A DNA stretch of 64,000 bases from an uncultured Elusimicrobia bacterium (GTDB lineage: Bacteria > Elusimicrobiota > Elusimicrobia > Elusimicrobiales > UBA9959): positions 62,001-126,000 of the forward strand of contig CAIXBR010000046.1 in assembly GCA_903917735.1 (NCBI GenBank), written 5' to 3'. A program made the translations under genes and the position numbers. Of the stretch, positions 37,752 through 46,018 are shown one piece after another. Numbering within the stretch: the stretch's first letter is position 1; every line of letters starts with the position of its first letter. The notes beneath the pieces were generated by a model that saw only the letters and a list, made by a program, of their open reading frames with translations, was not told the origin of the DNA and ran no database searches.

Positions 37752-39368
37752 ATGAAACGCATTCTTATTGATGCATTTGCCCCCTTGGCTATACGGGCTT
37801 TCCTGAAGCGCTTAATACGCTTCAGCCCCGCCATGGGGTTTTTTATTGCGTTTTCGGCGGTTTCCGCCCTGGCCCAGAGCGGCGGCCAGCCCGGCCAGTT
37901 CATGTCTTACGGCGCCGGCGCCCGCGCCCTCGGAATGGGCGGCGCCTTCTTCGCCGCGGCCGACGACGCTTCAGCCTCCTACTGGAACCCCGCGGCCCTC
38001 ACCCTGCTGGAACGCAAGGAATTCACCGCGATGCAGGCCACCCTGTTCGCCGACACCACCCTGAACTTCTTCACCTACGCGCACCCCACCACCAGCAGGG
38101 GCACCTGGGCAGTAAGCATGACCCAGCTGAAGTCGGTGGGCTTCGAGAAGATCTCCATCACCGCTAACCCGGCCGGCGACGAAATAATCGACATTAAGAA
38201 CCTGGGCAATTTCGACAGCACGGAGCGGGCTCTCGCTTTCTCCTGGGGCCGCGATGTTTCCGAGAAGCTCTCTTTCGGTGTGATGGCCAAGAACATCAGC
38301 CGCCAGCTTGACACCTCCAAGGACTCCTTCAACGCCATAGACATAGCGATGCTGCAGAAGTTCTCTTCCACCTACCGCGCCGCGGTGGGCATACAGAACG
38401 TATTCTCGATGGCCTCCGGCGACACCGAGGACAAGCTCCCCCTGACCCTGAAGTTCGGCCAGGCCTTGAGCCTCTTCAAAGGCAGCCTGTTGTTCGGGTT
38501 CGATATAGCCAAGCCCCAGGGCGCCGCCATGAACTGGCGCTTCGGCGGCGAGTACTGGCTGATGTACTGGGCGGCGCTCCGCTTCGGCGTGATGGGGGCC
38601 CCCGGCATACAGGAAGCCGACTTCGGCCTGGGCATAAAGTACAAGAGCCTCGGCTTCGACGTGGCCGAGGGCGTGCACGCGCTCGGCACCACCACCCGCT
38701 TTTCCGTGACCATGCGCATGGGCGCTTCCAATAAGACGAAGCATGAAAAAGAAGTCCGCGACATTGTCCGCCAGGCTCTGCAGTATTTCAAGTCCGGCTA
38801 TTTCAGCCGCGCGATGGAGAAGCTGCGCAGCGCCATGGACGCCGATCCCGGCAACACCGAGATCCGCCGCATGATCACCCGCCTCCAGGCCGCCATAGAC
38901 TACGTGCCGGAAGCCACCGGCAGCGAGGAAGTGCCCACCCTCACCCGCCGCGGTATCATCTCCTACGTGGACGGTAAGGATATGCGCTCCTCCGTCAACA
39001 TCCTGCGCCACTCCTTCAACAAGGACCCGAAGAACGACCGCCTGCTCTCCCTGCTGAACATGGTGGAGAAAGAGTCCGGCGTTACCGAACTGACCCGCAA
39101 GCCGGAAGGCCCCGAGATATTCACCTATATCGACCAGCGCACCTACGACGCCCGCCAGGCCATCTACGAGGGCAAATACGACCTGGCGATGAAGCGCTCG
39201 CAGGACATCCTGGACCTGGAGCCCAACAACGAGACCGCCCTTGAGATCATGGGCAGCTCCTTCTACCTGATGGACCAGAAAGAGAAAGCCAAGGTCATCT
39301 GGGAGAAGGTCCTTGAGATCAACCCCAACAACCAGCTGATCAAGAACTTCCTGAAGCAGGTGCGTTAA
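37752..39368 (+). CDS. PorV-like outer-membrane beta-barrel with C-terminal TPR domain
   Basis: The protein has 538 residues. The N-terminus has a long basic region, a hydrophobic core and a cleavage site (LKRLIRFSPAMGFFIAFSAVSALA-Q). The mature part starts with the hallmark of PorV/PorQ and FadL-like barrels: GAGARALGMGGAFFAAADDASASYWNPAAL. A 14-strand-type barrel of about 290 residues follows. From about residue 335 the chain turns into TPR-type helices (ALQYFKSGYFSRAMEKLRSAMDADPGN; later YEGKYDLAMKRSQDILDLEPNN). In type 9 secretion, PorV carries C-terminal-domain substrates at the outer membrane; here it follows the gene for such a substrate. The TPR tail is not part of classical PorV. An internal ATG at 37833 would remove the basic residues of the signal, so I prefer 37752. 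Confidence 0.8.
   Translation: MKRILIDAFAPLAIRAFLKRLIRFSPAMGFFIAFSAVSALAQSGGQPGQFMSYGAGARALGMGGAFFAAADDASASYWNPAALTLLERKEFTAMQATLFADTTLNFFTYAHPTTSRGTWAVSMTQLKSVGFEKISITANPAGDEIIDIKNLGNFDSTERALAFSWGRDVSEKLSFGVMAKNISRQLDTSKDSFNAIDIAMLQKFSSTYRAAVGIQNVFSMASGDTEDKLPLTLKFGQALSLFKGSLLFGFDIAKPQGAAMNWRFGGEYWLMYWAALRFGVMGAPGIQEADFGLGIKYKSLGFDVAEGVHALGTTTRFSVTMRMGASNKTKHEKEVRDIVRQALQYFKSGYFSRAMEKLRSAMDADPGNTEIRRMITRLQAAIDYVPEATGSEEVPTLTRRGIISYVDGKDMRSSVNILRHSFNKDPKNDRLLSLLNMVEKESGVTELTRKPEGPEIFTYIDQRTYDARQAIYEGKYDLAMKRSQDILDLEPNNETALEIMGSSFYLMDQKEKAKVIWEKVLEINPNNQLIKNFLKQVR
37803..37844 (+). terminator. Terminator-like stems inside the start of the PorV-like gene
   Basis: CTGAAGCG-cttaata-CGCTTCAG (37803-37825) is followed at once by CCCC-gccat-GGGG (37826-37838) and TTTTTT (37839-37844). 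This is a good intrinsic terminator, but it lies within codons 18-31 of the frame that starts at 37752. It is placed where the riboswitch expression platform is expected. Confidence 0.7.
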
Positions 39369-39480
39369 TAACCGATGGCCAATAACCTTCTGCTGCCTTG
39401 CGCGGCTTTCCTGCCTTCAGTTGCTATAGCTTCACCTTTTTGAAACTTTTCTGTAATAGGATAAAGATAGAATCATCTAT

Positions 39481-41418
39481 ATGAGGAAGTTACTTTTTCC
39501 GCCCCTTCTGTTCCTTCTCGCGCTGCCCGCGGTGCCCGAGCGCCTTTATGCGCAGCAGGAGAACATGGAGACTTCCCTGATGGAGAAGCAGGACGGCATG
39601 CGCCGGGAAGTGGAGACCAAGATAAAGAAAGAGATACTGGACCCTATACTCGGGGCGGACAGGTCTTTCGTTTTTGCCGACGTGGAGATGGAGGTTATAG
39701 CGAAAAAGGCCGACCAGACCAACGAGGGCGTGGGCGTAATACAGAAGTACAGGGAGAAAGGCGCCGGCCAGGATCAGGGCGGCAACACTGATTTTCTGCT
39801 GCCCGGCATCCCCAAGCCTAAATCCGTGCTGGGCACCGACAACAAGCGCCCCGAGTCGTCCCTGGGCCAGCAGACCCAGCAGGCCAAGGGCATGCAGAAG
39901 ACGCGCTACGGCCTTGAGACCGAGATAACCGGTTTTCAGCTGACCGTGATACACGACGACCTGCTGCCCAAGGCCGCCGTGGCGCTGGCCCGCGAGCGGG
40001 TGAACGATTTCCTTCTGCCGTACAAGATACGAAAAAAAGACGCGCCCACGGTGGTGTTCAAGCCCACCAAGTTCAAGGCGGCCAACCCGCTAGACGACCT
40101 GAAGCGGCCCTCGGTCTATCTGCCGTTGCTTTACGCGCTACTTTTCCTTATACTGCTATTGTTCCTTTTCGGCCCGCTCTGGGGCTTCTTCCGCAAGTAC
40201 GTCAAGGCGCTGATGGCCAAGCCCGGCGCCGAGGTGAACATCGAGGATAAGAGGGAGGAGGGGGGCGGAGGCGAGGAGGAGGGTAAGGATGAGACCGAGG
40301 GCCACCAGAGCATAGACATGAGTTTCCTCCAGAAGGATGAGGAGAAAAAGGAAGACGAGGACGCGCTTATGAAAAAATTTGACCCTTTTACCTACCTCAA
40401 CGAGGAAAATCTGAAACGCCTGATCTACCTGTTCCTGCTCAGGAAAGAGGACCCTTGGGTGATAGCGGTGGTGCTCAGCTACCTGAAGCCGGACCTGTCC
40501 CGCCAGGCGCTGTCCATGCTGCCGGTGGAGATGCAGTCACGAGTGGCGCTGGAGGCGCTGACCGTGCGCCAGGCTACCCGCGAGCAGATAGACGCGATAG
40601 ACAAGGACATACGCGACAACGTGGATTTCGTGATGGGAGGCATAGAGCGGCTGTCGAAGATGTTGGAGGATTCCGATCCGGCGACCCGCAAGAACATCAT
40701 AGAGTACCTTAAGACTCAGAAGCCGGACATCTTCGAGAAGGTCAAGCGCATAATGATGATGTTCGAGGATATCGTCAATTTCCCGGACCGCGATATGCAG
40801 ACCATCATACGCAGCCTGTCCAACGAGGACATAGCCAAGGCCGTAGCGAAGGCGGACCCCGCCCTGGCCAACAAGTTCTTCTCCAATATGTCCCAGGGCG
40901 CGGTAAGCGCCATAAAGGAAATAATGGAGTACTCCGGGGAAATAACCCCTGTGCAGCAGGATGAGTCCCAGATGAAGATCCTGGACGCCATAAAGGCGCT
41001 GGAGGCTGAGGGCAAGATAAACGTGCGCCAGGGCAACACTCAGGAGGTCTATATAATAGACGGCGGCGAGATGTCCTCCGGCGACGAGCGCAAACGCAAG
41101 TTCGAGAGCATGACCGCTCCGAAGGAAGAGGCTTCCACCGGGCTCACGCGTGAGCAGACCGAGCAGGCCCGCCAGTACATGGCCGCCGGAGTGGACATGT
41201 ACAATCAGGGGAAGATACAGGAGAGCCTGCAGTATCTGGAGTACGCCTCCTCGGTCAATCCCGGTGACGCCCAGACCTGGCAGTACCTGGGCGCCGCGTA
41301 TTACGCCCTTCAGCGCGTGGATGACGCGGTGGCCGCCTACGAGAAGTACGCTATCCTTTCCGGGGACCCGGCCGCGGCCGAATGGCTGACCGGCTTCAAG
41401 CAGCAGGTGGGGAGATAA
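39481..41418 (+). CDS. FliF/FliG-like fusion protein with TPR tail (rotor-like)
   Basis: The protein has 645 residues. After a signal sequence (MRKLLFPPLLFLLALPAVPERLYA), residues 45-200 resemble the periplasmic ring-building/collar region of FliF: KKEILDPILGADRSFVFADVEME, a linker, then GFQLTVIHDDLLP and a closing VVFKPTKF. A membrane segment follows (about 211-237), then an acidic linker. Residues 300-512 match FliG middle and C-terminal domains: KEDPWVIAVVLSYLKP (family EHPQ.IA..L..L.P), MGGIERLSKMLEDSDP, then FEDIVNFPDRDMQTIIRSL and FFSNMSQGA (family NMS.RA). A TPR pair ends the protein (about 560-645). It looks like an MS-ring and C-ring fused in one chain, without FliF RBM1/RBM2 or the FliG N-domain. 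A TAGAAT box lies 7 bases before the ATG with no Shine-Dalgarno, suggesting a leaderless mRNA. Confidence 0.8.
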   Translation: MRKLLFPPLLFLLALPAVPERLYAQQENMETSLMEKQDGMRREVETKIKKEILDPILGADRSFVFADVEMEVIAKKADQTNEGVGVIQKYREKGAGQDQGGNTDFLLPGIPKPKSVLGTDNKRPESSLGQQTQQAKGMQKTRYGLETEITGFQLTVIHDDLLPKAAVALARERVNDFLLPYKIRKKDAPTVVFKPTKFKAANPLDDLKRPSVYLPLLYALLFLILLLFLFGPLWGFFRKYVKALMAKPGAEVNIEDKREEGGGGEEEGKDETEGHQSIDMSFLQKDEEKKEDEDALMKKFDPFTYLNEENLKRLIYLFLLRKEDPWVIAVVLSYLKPDLSRQALSMLPVEMQSRVALEALTVRQATREQIDAIDKDIRDNVDFVMGGIERLSKMLEDSDPATRKNIIEYLKTQKPDIFEKVKRIMMMFEDIVNFPDRDMQTIIRSLSNEDIAKAVAKADPALANKFFSNMSQGAVSAIKEIMEYSGEITPVQQDESQMKILDAIKALEAEGKINVRQGNTQEVYIIDGGEMSSGDERKRKFESMTAPKEEASTGLTREQTEQARQYMAAGVDMYNQGKIQESLQYLEYASSVNPGDAQTWQYLGAAYYALQRVDDAVAAYEKYAILSGDPAAAEWLTGFKQQVGR

Positions 41419-41425
41419 AGAAAGA

Positions 41426-41549
41426 CCGCCCGGGGCATGGGCCCGTCGGGCCCTCACGGAAGGCGAGGCTTGCGTAGCGCCGAGCCTGAGTGGGGAGCGC
41501 GGCCACGGTGTGGCCGACGCGGTGCCCGACGGGCCCATGCCCCGGGCGG
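41426..41549. repeat. Intergenic hairpin repeat, family copy 2
   Basis: A perfect 25-base inverted repeat (41426-41450 and 41525-41549) surrounds the same core as copy 1: GAGGCTTGCGTAGCGCCGAG and GGCCACGGTGTGGCC (41501-41515). The arm sequence is unrelated to that of copy 1. It begins 8 bases after the stop of the fusion gene. The rest of the gap to 41671 is AT-rich and holds a promoter. Confidence 0.82.
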
Positions 41550-41612
41550 GCTTACGAGTTATGCAGAGGATTAGGAACTGGATTTTAAGTTGTTAACAAT
41601 TTTTTAACTTAA

Positions 41613-41640
41613 TTGAAATCAGCTTTCTTTAGAATATAGT
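41613..41640 (+). promoter_or_regulatory. Promoter of the coiled-coil gene
   Basis: The -35 TTGAAA (41613-41618), a 16-base spacer and the -10 TATAGT (41635-41640) lie in an AT-rich stretch. Transcription would start near 41647, about 25 bases before the start codon. Confidence 0.65.
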
Positions 41641-41671
41641 GGAAGCAGAATAGCGAAAAAGCAGCTTATAT

Positions 41672-44044
41672 ATGGACGACAAGGACAAGAAAATTTCTAA
41701 GCCCGGCATACCTCCGCTGCCGCCCGGCATGATGAAGCCGAACCTTCCGCCCATGCTGGGGGGAAAGCCTTCTTTGTCCCCGGTACAGCCGTCTTTCGGA
41801 GCGTTCCCTTCTCCCGGCATGCCGCAGATGCCGTTCGCTAATCAGTTCTCCCAGCCGCAGCAGCCCCAGTCTTCCCAGGCCGCCAGGGACGCCGCCGCCG
41901 AGGAGTCCCAGCGGATGAAGGACGATAAGGACAAGCTGGAGAAAAAGATCACCGACATGGAAAAGCTCCTCTCCCAGGAGAAGGAGAAAGCCCTGCTCGC
42001 CACGCTGAAGAACCAGCAGGACGAGGCACTCTCTTCCCGGGTGGAGTCCTCGCTGAAGGATATACAGGACAAAATGCGCCGCGACCGCCGCGACCACGAG
42101 GTCGAGGAGGAAAGGCTGACGTTGAGAGGGAAGATAAAGGAACTGGAGACCCGCCTTTCGCAGGAGCGCGAGACCTGGATGCACACGCTCAAGGAGCAGA
42201 TGTCGGAGCGCGAAACCCAGGGCCGTGACGTGGAAGGGCATTTTATTTATCGGCTGCAGGAGATGGAGCGCCGCTGGCTGGACGAGAAGGCGCAGTGGCA
42301 GAAAGAGATCTCTTCGCGCGAAGAAACGATCCGCTCCCTGAAGACCGCCTCGGAACGCCTGCGCGAAGTGGAGGACGAATTCCGCAAGGTTTCCCTGGAA
42401 AAGTCCATGACGGAACGCGAAGCCTCGAAGCTCCGTGACGACGTGGCCCGCGCCGAGCGCGAAAAGGCCTCGATAGAATCCTATATAAAGATGATTCCCG
42501 AGAAAGAGCGGGAGATCGCGGACCTCAGGTCGGAAAATATAATGCTGCGCGGCCGTGAGGAAATGACGAACTCCGCGGTGCGGTCCCGCGAAGAGGCCGC
42601 CCGCCTGGAAGCGCTGCATCGCGATGAAAAATATAATTCCGAGATGGGCCGCCTCCAGGCCGAGCTCGGGTCCATCTCCGACCGCAAGAACGCCGAGAAG
42701 AACGAAGAACTGAAGACGGTCCAGGCCCGCTACGAGGGTGAGCTGCAGGAAAAGGAAAAATCCATTGCCGACATTTCCGGAGAGAAGATCCGCGCCGTGT
42801 CCGAGCTTTTGAAGATAAAAGGCTTTGTTTCAAGGGTGCAGGCCATAAACGCCGTGCTTGACAAGGAGCGCGGCCAGCTTAAACTGGAGAAAATGCAGCT
42901 CGCGCAGAACATGGCCGCCCAGCTGGAGGAGATTAGGCGCCAGAGGCAGGAGCTGGACAGCTTGAAAGCCGCCCACCAGCGCGAACTTGAGGCGCAGGCT
43001 GTAGCCTTCAAGGCCGCAATAGCCAGGGTAAAGGACGGTTATGGCGCGGAGATGGACCACAAGCACGCCGAGGATCTGGCCGCCGCCGCCCGCACCCGCC
43101 AAGAGGAGCTGGAAAGGATCTCAACCGCTCACCAGTTGGAGCTTTCCAAAACCGCTTCGTCTTACCAGGCGGAGATAGCCAGGATTTCAAACCTCAGCCA
43201 GGAGGAGGCCGCCAAGTCCGCCGCCGCCCACCAGGCCGAGATGTCAAGGATAGCTGCGGAGGGTCAGGGAAAAGTGGAGGAATGCGTGTCGCAGATGCGC
43301 ATCAGGCTTGAGGCCTCCGCCGAGGAAGAAAAGAATGCCCTCAGGCGCCAGCTGGAGGCCGAGCACGAGGCGCAGCTTAAGGAAGCCAAGGACGCAGCCG
43401 ACGCTTCAATGGATTCTATCGCGAAGCTTGAGGTGGAGAACCGCCGGCTCCGGGCCGTAGCCGCCGACTTCGACATGACGATGGCCGCGCGCACCAAGGA
43501 ATCCGGGGAGCGTATGGCCCGCCTGGAAGAAGATATGCGCCGCCAGGACGCCCAGTTGGCTGCCGCCTCGGCTCAGAAGGCCGAAGCGGAGAGCCTGGCC
43601 CGCGACGCCGGCAAATACGCCCGCGACGCCGCGGACGAGTACCAGAAAATTTCTTCGGAACACGCCTCCATAAGGGAGCAGTACGCCGCTCTCGCCGCGC
43701 AGAAAGCCGCCGCGGACGCCGATATCGCCAAGCTGGCCGAGACTCTCCGCGCCCAGGGCGAGGACCTCAGAACGGGAAGCGAAAACCGCGCCCGCTCCGA
43801 ATCTGAACTCCTTTTCCTGAAGCAGAAAATACAGCAGATGGAATATCAGGCGCAGGAAACCGCGGCCGCTCTCGAGGCCGAACGCGCCGCCGCGCAGGCC
43901 GCCCGGGACGCCGCGGCCGAACAGAAGGCCCGCGACACCGCCGGCATGGCGGAGCTTTCCGGGGCGCTGGCCCGCTATAAGGCGCTTGAGGCCTCCTTTC
44001 CGGAAAGGCTGAAGTGGGCTATTAAAGGCAAAAAGCAAAGTTGA
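41672..44044 (+). CDS. Long cytoplasmic coiled-coil protein
   Basis: The protein has 790 residues and no signal peptide or membrane segment. Residues 1-70 are Pro/Met-rich and flexible (GIPPLPPGMMKPNLPPMLGG). From about residue 75 to 770 the sequence is an almost continuous Glu/Lys/Arg/Ala-rich coiled coil of the SMC/tropomyosin type. It ends with a basic tail (SFPERLKWAIKGKKQS). No ATPase motif is present. Its place between the FliF/FliG-like rotor gene and flbD-motA-motB suggests a structural partner of that machine, for example a scaffold or linker to the cytoskeleton; this is inference from position. Coiled-coil cytoplasmic proteins such as AglZ play such roles in Myxococcus gliding, without detectable homology here. 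Start: first ATG, no clear ribosome site. Confidence 0.85.
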   Translation: MDDKDKKISKPGIPPLPPGMMKPNLPPMLGGKPSLSPVQPSFGAFPSPGMPQMPFANQFSQPQQPQSSQAARDAAAEESQRMKDDKDKLEKKITDMEKLLSQEKEKALLATLKNQQDEALSSRVESSLKDIQDKMRRDRRDHEVEEERLTLRGKIKELETRLSQERETWMHTLKEQMSERETQGRDVEGHFIYRLQEMERRWLDEKAQWQKEISSREETIRSLKTASERLREVEDEFRKVSLEKSMTEREASKLRDDVARAEREKASIESYIKMIPEKEREIADLRSENIMLRGREEMTNSAVRSREEAARLEALHRDEKYNSEMGRLQAELGSISDRKNAEKNEELKTVQARYEGELQEKEKSIADISGEKIRAVSELLKIKGFVSRVQAINAVLDKERGQLKLEKMQLAQNMAAQLEEIRRQRQELDSLKAAHQRELEAQAVAFKAAIARVKDGYGAEMDHKHAEDLAAAARTRQEELERISTAHQLELSKTASSYQAEIARISNLSQEEAAKSAAAHQAEMSRIAAEGQGKVEECVSQMRIRLEASAEEEKNALRRQLEAEHEAQLKEAKDAADASMDSIAKLEVENRRLRAVAADFDMTMAARTKESGERMARLEEDMRRQDAQLAAASAQKAEAESLARDAGKYARDAADEYQKISSEHASIREQYAALAAQKAAADADIAKLAETLRAQGEDLRTGSENRARSESELLFLKQKIQQMEYQAQETAAALEAERAAAQAARDAAAEQKARDTAGMAELSGALARYKALEASFPERLKWAIKGKKQS

Positions 44045-44061
44045 TACGCAGGCAAAGCTTT

Positions 44062-44112
44062 GGAGACGGGATGTTTAGGGTGCAGGCTTTGCGTCCTTAA
44101 ATGCCCGTCTCC
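44062..44112 (+). terminator. Stem-loop after the coiled-coil gene
   Basis: GGAGACGGG (44062-44070) pairs with CCCGTCTCC (44104-44112), with an inner TTTAGG/CCTTAAA extension. It lies 18 bases after the stop. There is no T-run, so it may be an RNA-stabilising 3' stem rather than an intrinsic terminator. Confidence 0.5.
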
Positions 44113-44140
44113 TCGCATCTCGACGGCACGGCAATTTAAG

Positions 44141-44146
44141 TATAAT
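44141..44146 (+). promoter_or_regulatory. -10 box of flbD, leaderless type
   Basis: A perfect TATAAT lies 7 bases before the ATG at 44154 and no Shine-Dalgarno is present. Transcription would begin at or next to the start codon. The -35 region is not recognisable. Confidence 0.55.
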
Positions 44147-44153
44147 TAATCTG

Positions 44154-44378
44154 ATGATAAAGCTTGAGAAACTCAACGGGACCACGATAGTGATCAACGC
44201 TGAACTCATCGAAAGCGTTGAGGCCGCGCCCGACACGGTCATAAACCTCGCCACCGGCAACAGGTACCTGGTAAAGGACCCGGTTGACGTCGTGATAGCA
44301 AAGGTGATCGAGTATAAAAAAAAGGTTTACGCCGAGCGGAAGTGCGTGAACCCGCTGGAAGGATTTGAGAGGAAGTAG
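44154..44378 (+). CDS. flbD: FlbD family flagellar-associated protein
   Basis: The protein has 74 residues and matches the small FlbD family over its full length: MIKLEKLNGTTIVINAELIE, then ESVEAAPDTVINLATGNRYL and VKDPVDVVIAKVIEYKK. In flagellated bacteria of several phyla flbD sits directly before motA-motB in the flagellar operon, and the same order is kept here. Its biochemical role is not settled. It is one of the few flagellar-locus genes left in this window, and this supports a flagellar origin of the neighbouring motor genes. The motA start lies 29 bases downstream, so the genes are probably cotranscribed. Confidence 0.88.
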   Translation: MIKLEKLNGTTIVINAELIESVEAAPDTVINLATGNRYLVKDPVDVVIAKVIEYKKKVYAERKCVNPLEGFERK

Positions 44379-44407
44379 CGGCGGCCCGCTAATTCTCCGG
44401 AGTTAAT

Positions 44408-45196
44408 ATGGATATAGCAACATTCACCGGGATCGTGGTTTTCGCGGGTTTCGTTTTCGGCGCCATCTATATGCAGGAAGGTATAGCCGGCTTCAAACCC
44501 TTCATGAACCTGGAAGCGTTCATGCTGGTGCTGGGCGGTACCTTCTGCGCGCTGCTGGTCAATTTCCCCCTCTCCTCCGTCATCGGAGTGGGCAAGGTGC
44601 TGAAGAAGGTCATGACCTCGAAGGGCGAGGATACGTCCAAGCTCGTCTCCACCTTCGTCTCTCTTTCGCAGAAAGCCAAAAAAGAGGGCTTCCTGGCGCT
44701 GGAGGGCGATGTTAAGGCGATAGACAATGATTTCCTGAAACGCGGCGTGCAGCTGGTCATCGACGGCGCCGACCACGAATTCATCCGCAACATGCTCGAG
44801 ACCGAGATCGACTTCATAAGGGCGCGCCATAAGGCCGGCCGGGAGATCTTCAACGCGCTCGGCACCTACGCCCCGGCTTTCGGCATCATCGGCACCGTGC
44901 TCGGCATGATCCTGATGCTTTCCTCCATCGACGACGTGGCCCAGGTGCCGCGGCGCATGGCCATGGCGCTGGCGTCCGCCTTCTTCGGCCTGGCGTCGGG
45001 CTATTGGCTTTTCCTGCCCATCGGCGGCAAGCTCAAGAACCGCTCCGAAGAGGAGCTGTTCGTCAAGGAGATCATCATACGCGGCGTACTGCTGCTGCAG
45101 AGCGGCGCCACCCCCAGCGTGGTAGAGGCCAACCTTAAAGCCTACCTGGAACCGGAGAAGCGCAAGGCCGTAAAGAAGGAAGGCGCGGCGGCCTGA
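44408..45196 (+). CDS. motA: MotA-like proton/sodium channel stator subunit
   Basis: The protein has 262 residues with four membrane segments in the MotA layout. Two lie near the N-terminus (TGIVVFAGFVFGAIY and the LVLGGTFCALLVNFPL hairpin). A large cytoplasmic loop has charged residues (EIDFIRARHKAGREIF). Two C-terminal helices follow (YAPAFGIIGTVLGMILML and MALASAFFGLASGYWLFLPI). The GGTF..LVN.P and GTYAPAFGIIGTVLG motifs are typical of flagellar MotA rather than ExbB/TolQ. MotA forms the pentameric ring of the ion-driven stator and pushes on FliG; the likely partner here is the FliG-like domain at 39481. CGGAG precedes the ATG. The tail is basic (EKRKAVKKEGAAA). Confidence 0.92.
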   Translation: MDIATFTGIVVFAGFVFGAIYMQEGIAGFKPFMNLEAFMLVLGGTFCALLVNFPLSSVIGVGKVLKKVMTSKGEDTSKLVSTFVSLSQKAKKEGFLALEGDVKAIDNDFLKRGVQLVIDGADHEFIRNMLETEIDFIRARHKAGREIFNALGTYAPAFGIIGTVLGMILMLSSIDDVAQVPRRMAMALASAFFGLASGYWLFLPIGGKLKNRSEEELFVKEIIIRGVLLLQSGATPSVVEANLKAYLEPEKRKAVKKEGAAA

Positions 45197-45218
45197 GATA
45201 CCCGGCACGGATCCAACT

Positions 45219-46013
45219 ATGGCTTTAAAGATGCGCAATATGATCCCGGAGGACGACAGGCGCGTGGCGCCTGTGGGTGAGCCCGCGCCCCCGTGGATGG
45301 TCAATTACGCCGACCTCATGACCGAGCTGGTCTGCTTCTTCATCATCCTTTACGCCCTGAGCGCCGCGCTCAGCAAGGATATGCAGAAAGCCCAGCAGGA
45401 AGTGCAGGAGATGATAAAAGAGGGCAAAATGGCCGGACAGGTGGCCATGGACAAAGAGGGGATGCGCATAACCCTGGAGGAACAAAGCCAGATGGCTTTC
45501 TTCGAGAGCGGCAAGGCGGACATGACCGACCAGATGCGCGCCCAGATGGACAAGCTGGCGCCTGTCCTTTTAAAACTTTCCGAAAAACACGACATAGTGG
45601 TGGAGGGGCATACTGATAATATCCCCATAGCCACCAAGCTGTACGCTTCCAACTGGGAGCTTTCCACCGCCCGCTCCACCAGCGTGGTCAAATACCTGCT
45701 GTCGTCAAATTTCAGCCCGAAGCGCCTGTCAGCGGTAGGCTACGGGGAATACCACCCTATAGTGCCGAACGACACGGAGCCCAACCGCAAGAAGAACCGA
45801 AGGGTGGTATTCTTTATAAAGAACAACCCGTACCCGGAGGCCAAGGCGAACGGGCCCCCTGTCCCGGCCAAGAAAGCCGCTGGGCAGCCCGGAGCCGAGC
45901 AGCCCGCTGCCCCGGTTGAAGCGGTGCCGGCGGCGGAACCCGCGCCCGCACCCGCAGCGGAGGGGGAAGTCCCTCCGGCAGCAGGGGCCGCGGGAACTGA
46001 AGGCGGGCAGTGA
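45219..46013 (+). CDS. motB: MotB-like stator subunit with OmpA-type peptidoglycan-binding domain
   Basis: The protein has 264 residues. One membrane helix carries the channel aspartate: WMVNYADLMTELVCFFIILYA, Asp32, the position essential for ion flow in MotB. A plug-like amphipathic stretch (DMQKAQQEVQEMIKEG) follows. The OmpA/MotB domain has the pattern VVEGHTDN.P and NWELSTARSTSVVKYLL, then RLSAVGYGEYHPIVPN and NRRVVFFI. The last 50 residues are an Ala/Pro-rich tail not usual for MotB. It follows motA by 22 bases and runs into the lipoprotein gene. Confidence 0.93.
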   Translation: MALKMRNMIPEDDRRVAPVGEPAPPWMVNYADLMTELVCFFIILYALSAALSKDMQKAQQEVQEMIKEGKMAGQVAMDKEGMRITLEEQSQMAFFESGKADMTDQMRAQMDKLAPVLLKLSEKHDIVVEGHTDNIPIATKLYASNWELSTARSTSVVKYLLSSNFSPKRLSAVGYGEYHPIVPNDTEPNRKKNRRVVFFIKNNPYPEAKANGPPVPAKKAAGQPGAEQPAAPVEAVPAAEPAPAPAAEGEVPPAAGAAGTEGGQ

Positions 46014-46018
46014 ACAAC

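Noticed and set aside
44052-44112. H-type pseudoknot from GCAAAGC/GCTTTGC interleaved with GGAGACGGG/CCCGTCTCC
   Set aside because: A simple extended stem using the second pair plus TTTAGG/CCTTAAA is more stable and explains the sequence. Promoter placement also puts it in a 3' region, not a leader.
44408-46013. MotA/MotB-like pair as ExbB/ExbD or TolQ/TolR
   Set aside because: The plus-strand pair has flagellar-type MotA motifs, a MotB OmpA domain and an adjacent flbD. ExbD/TolR lack the OmpA domain.
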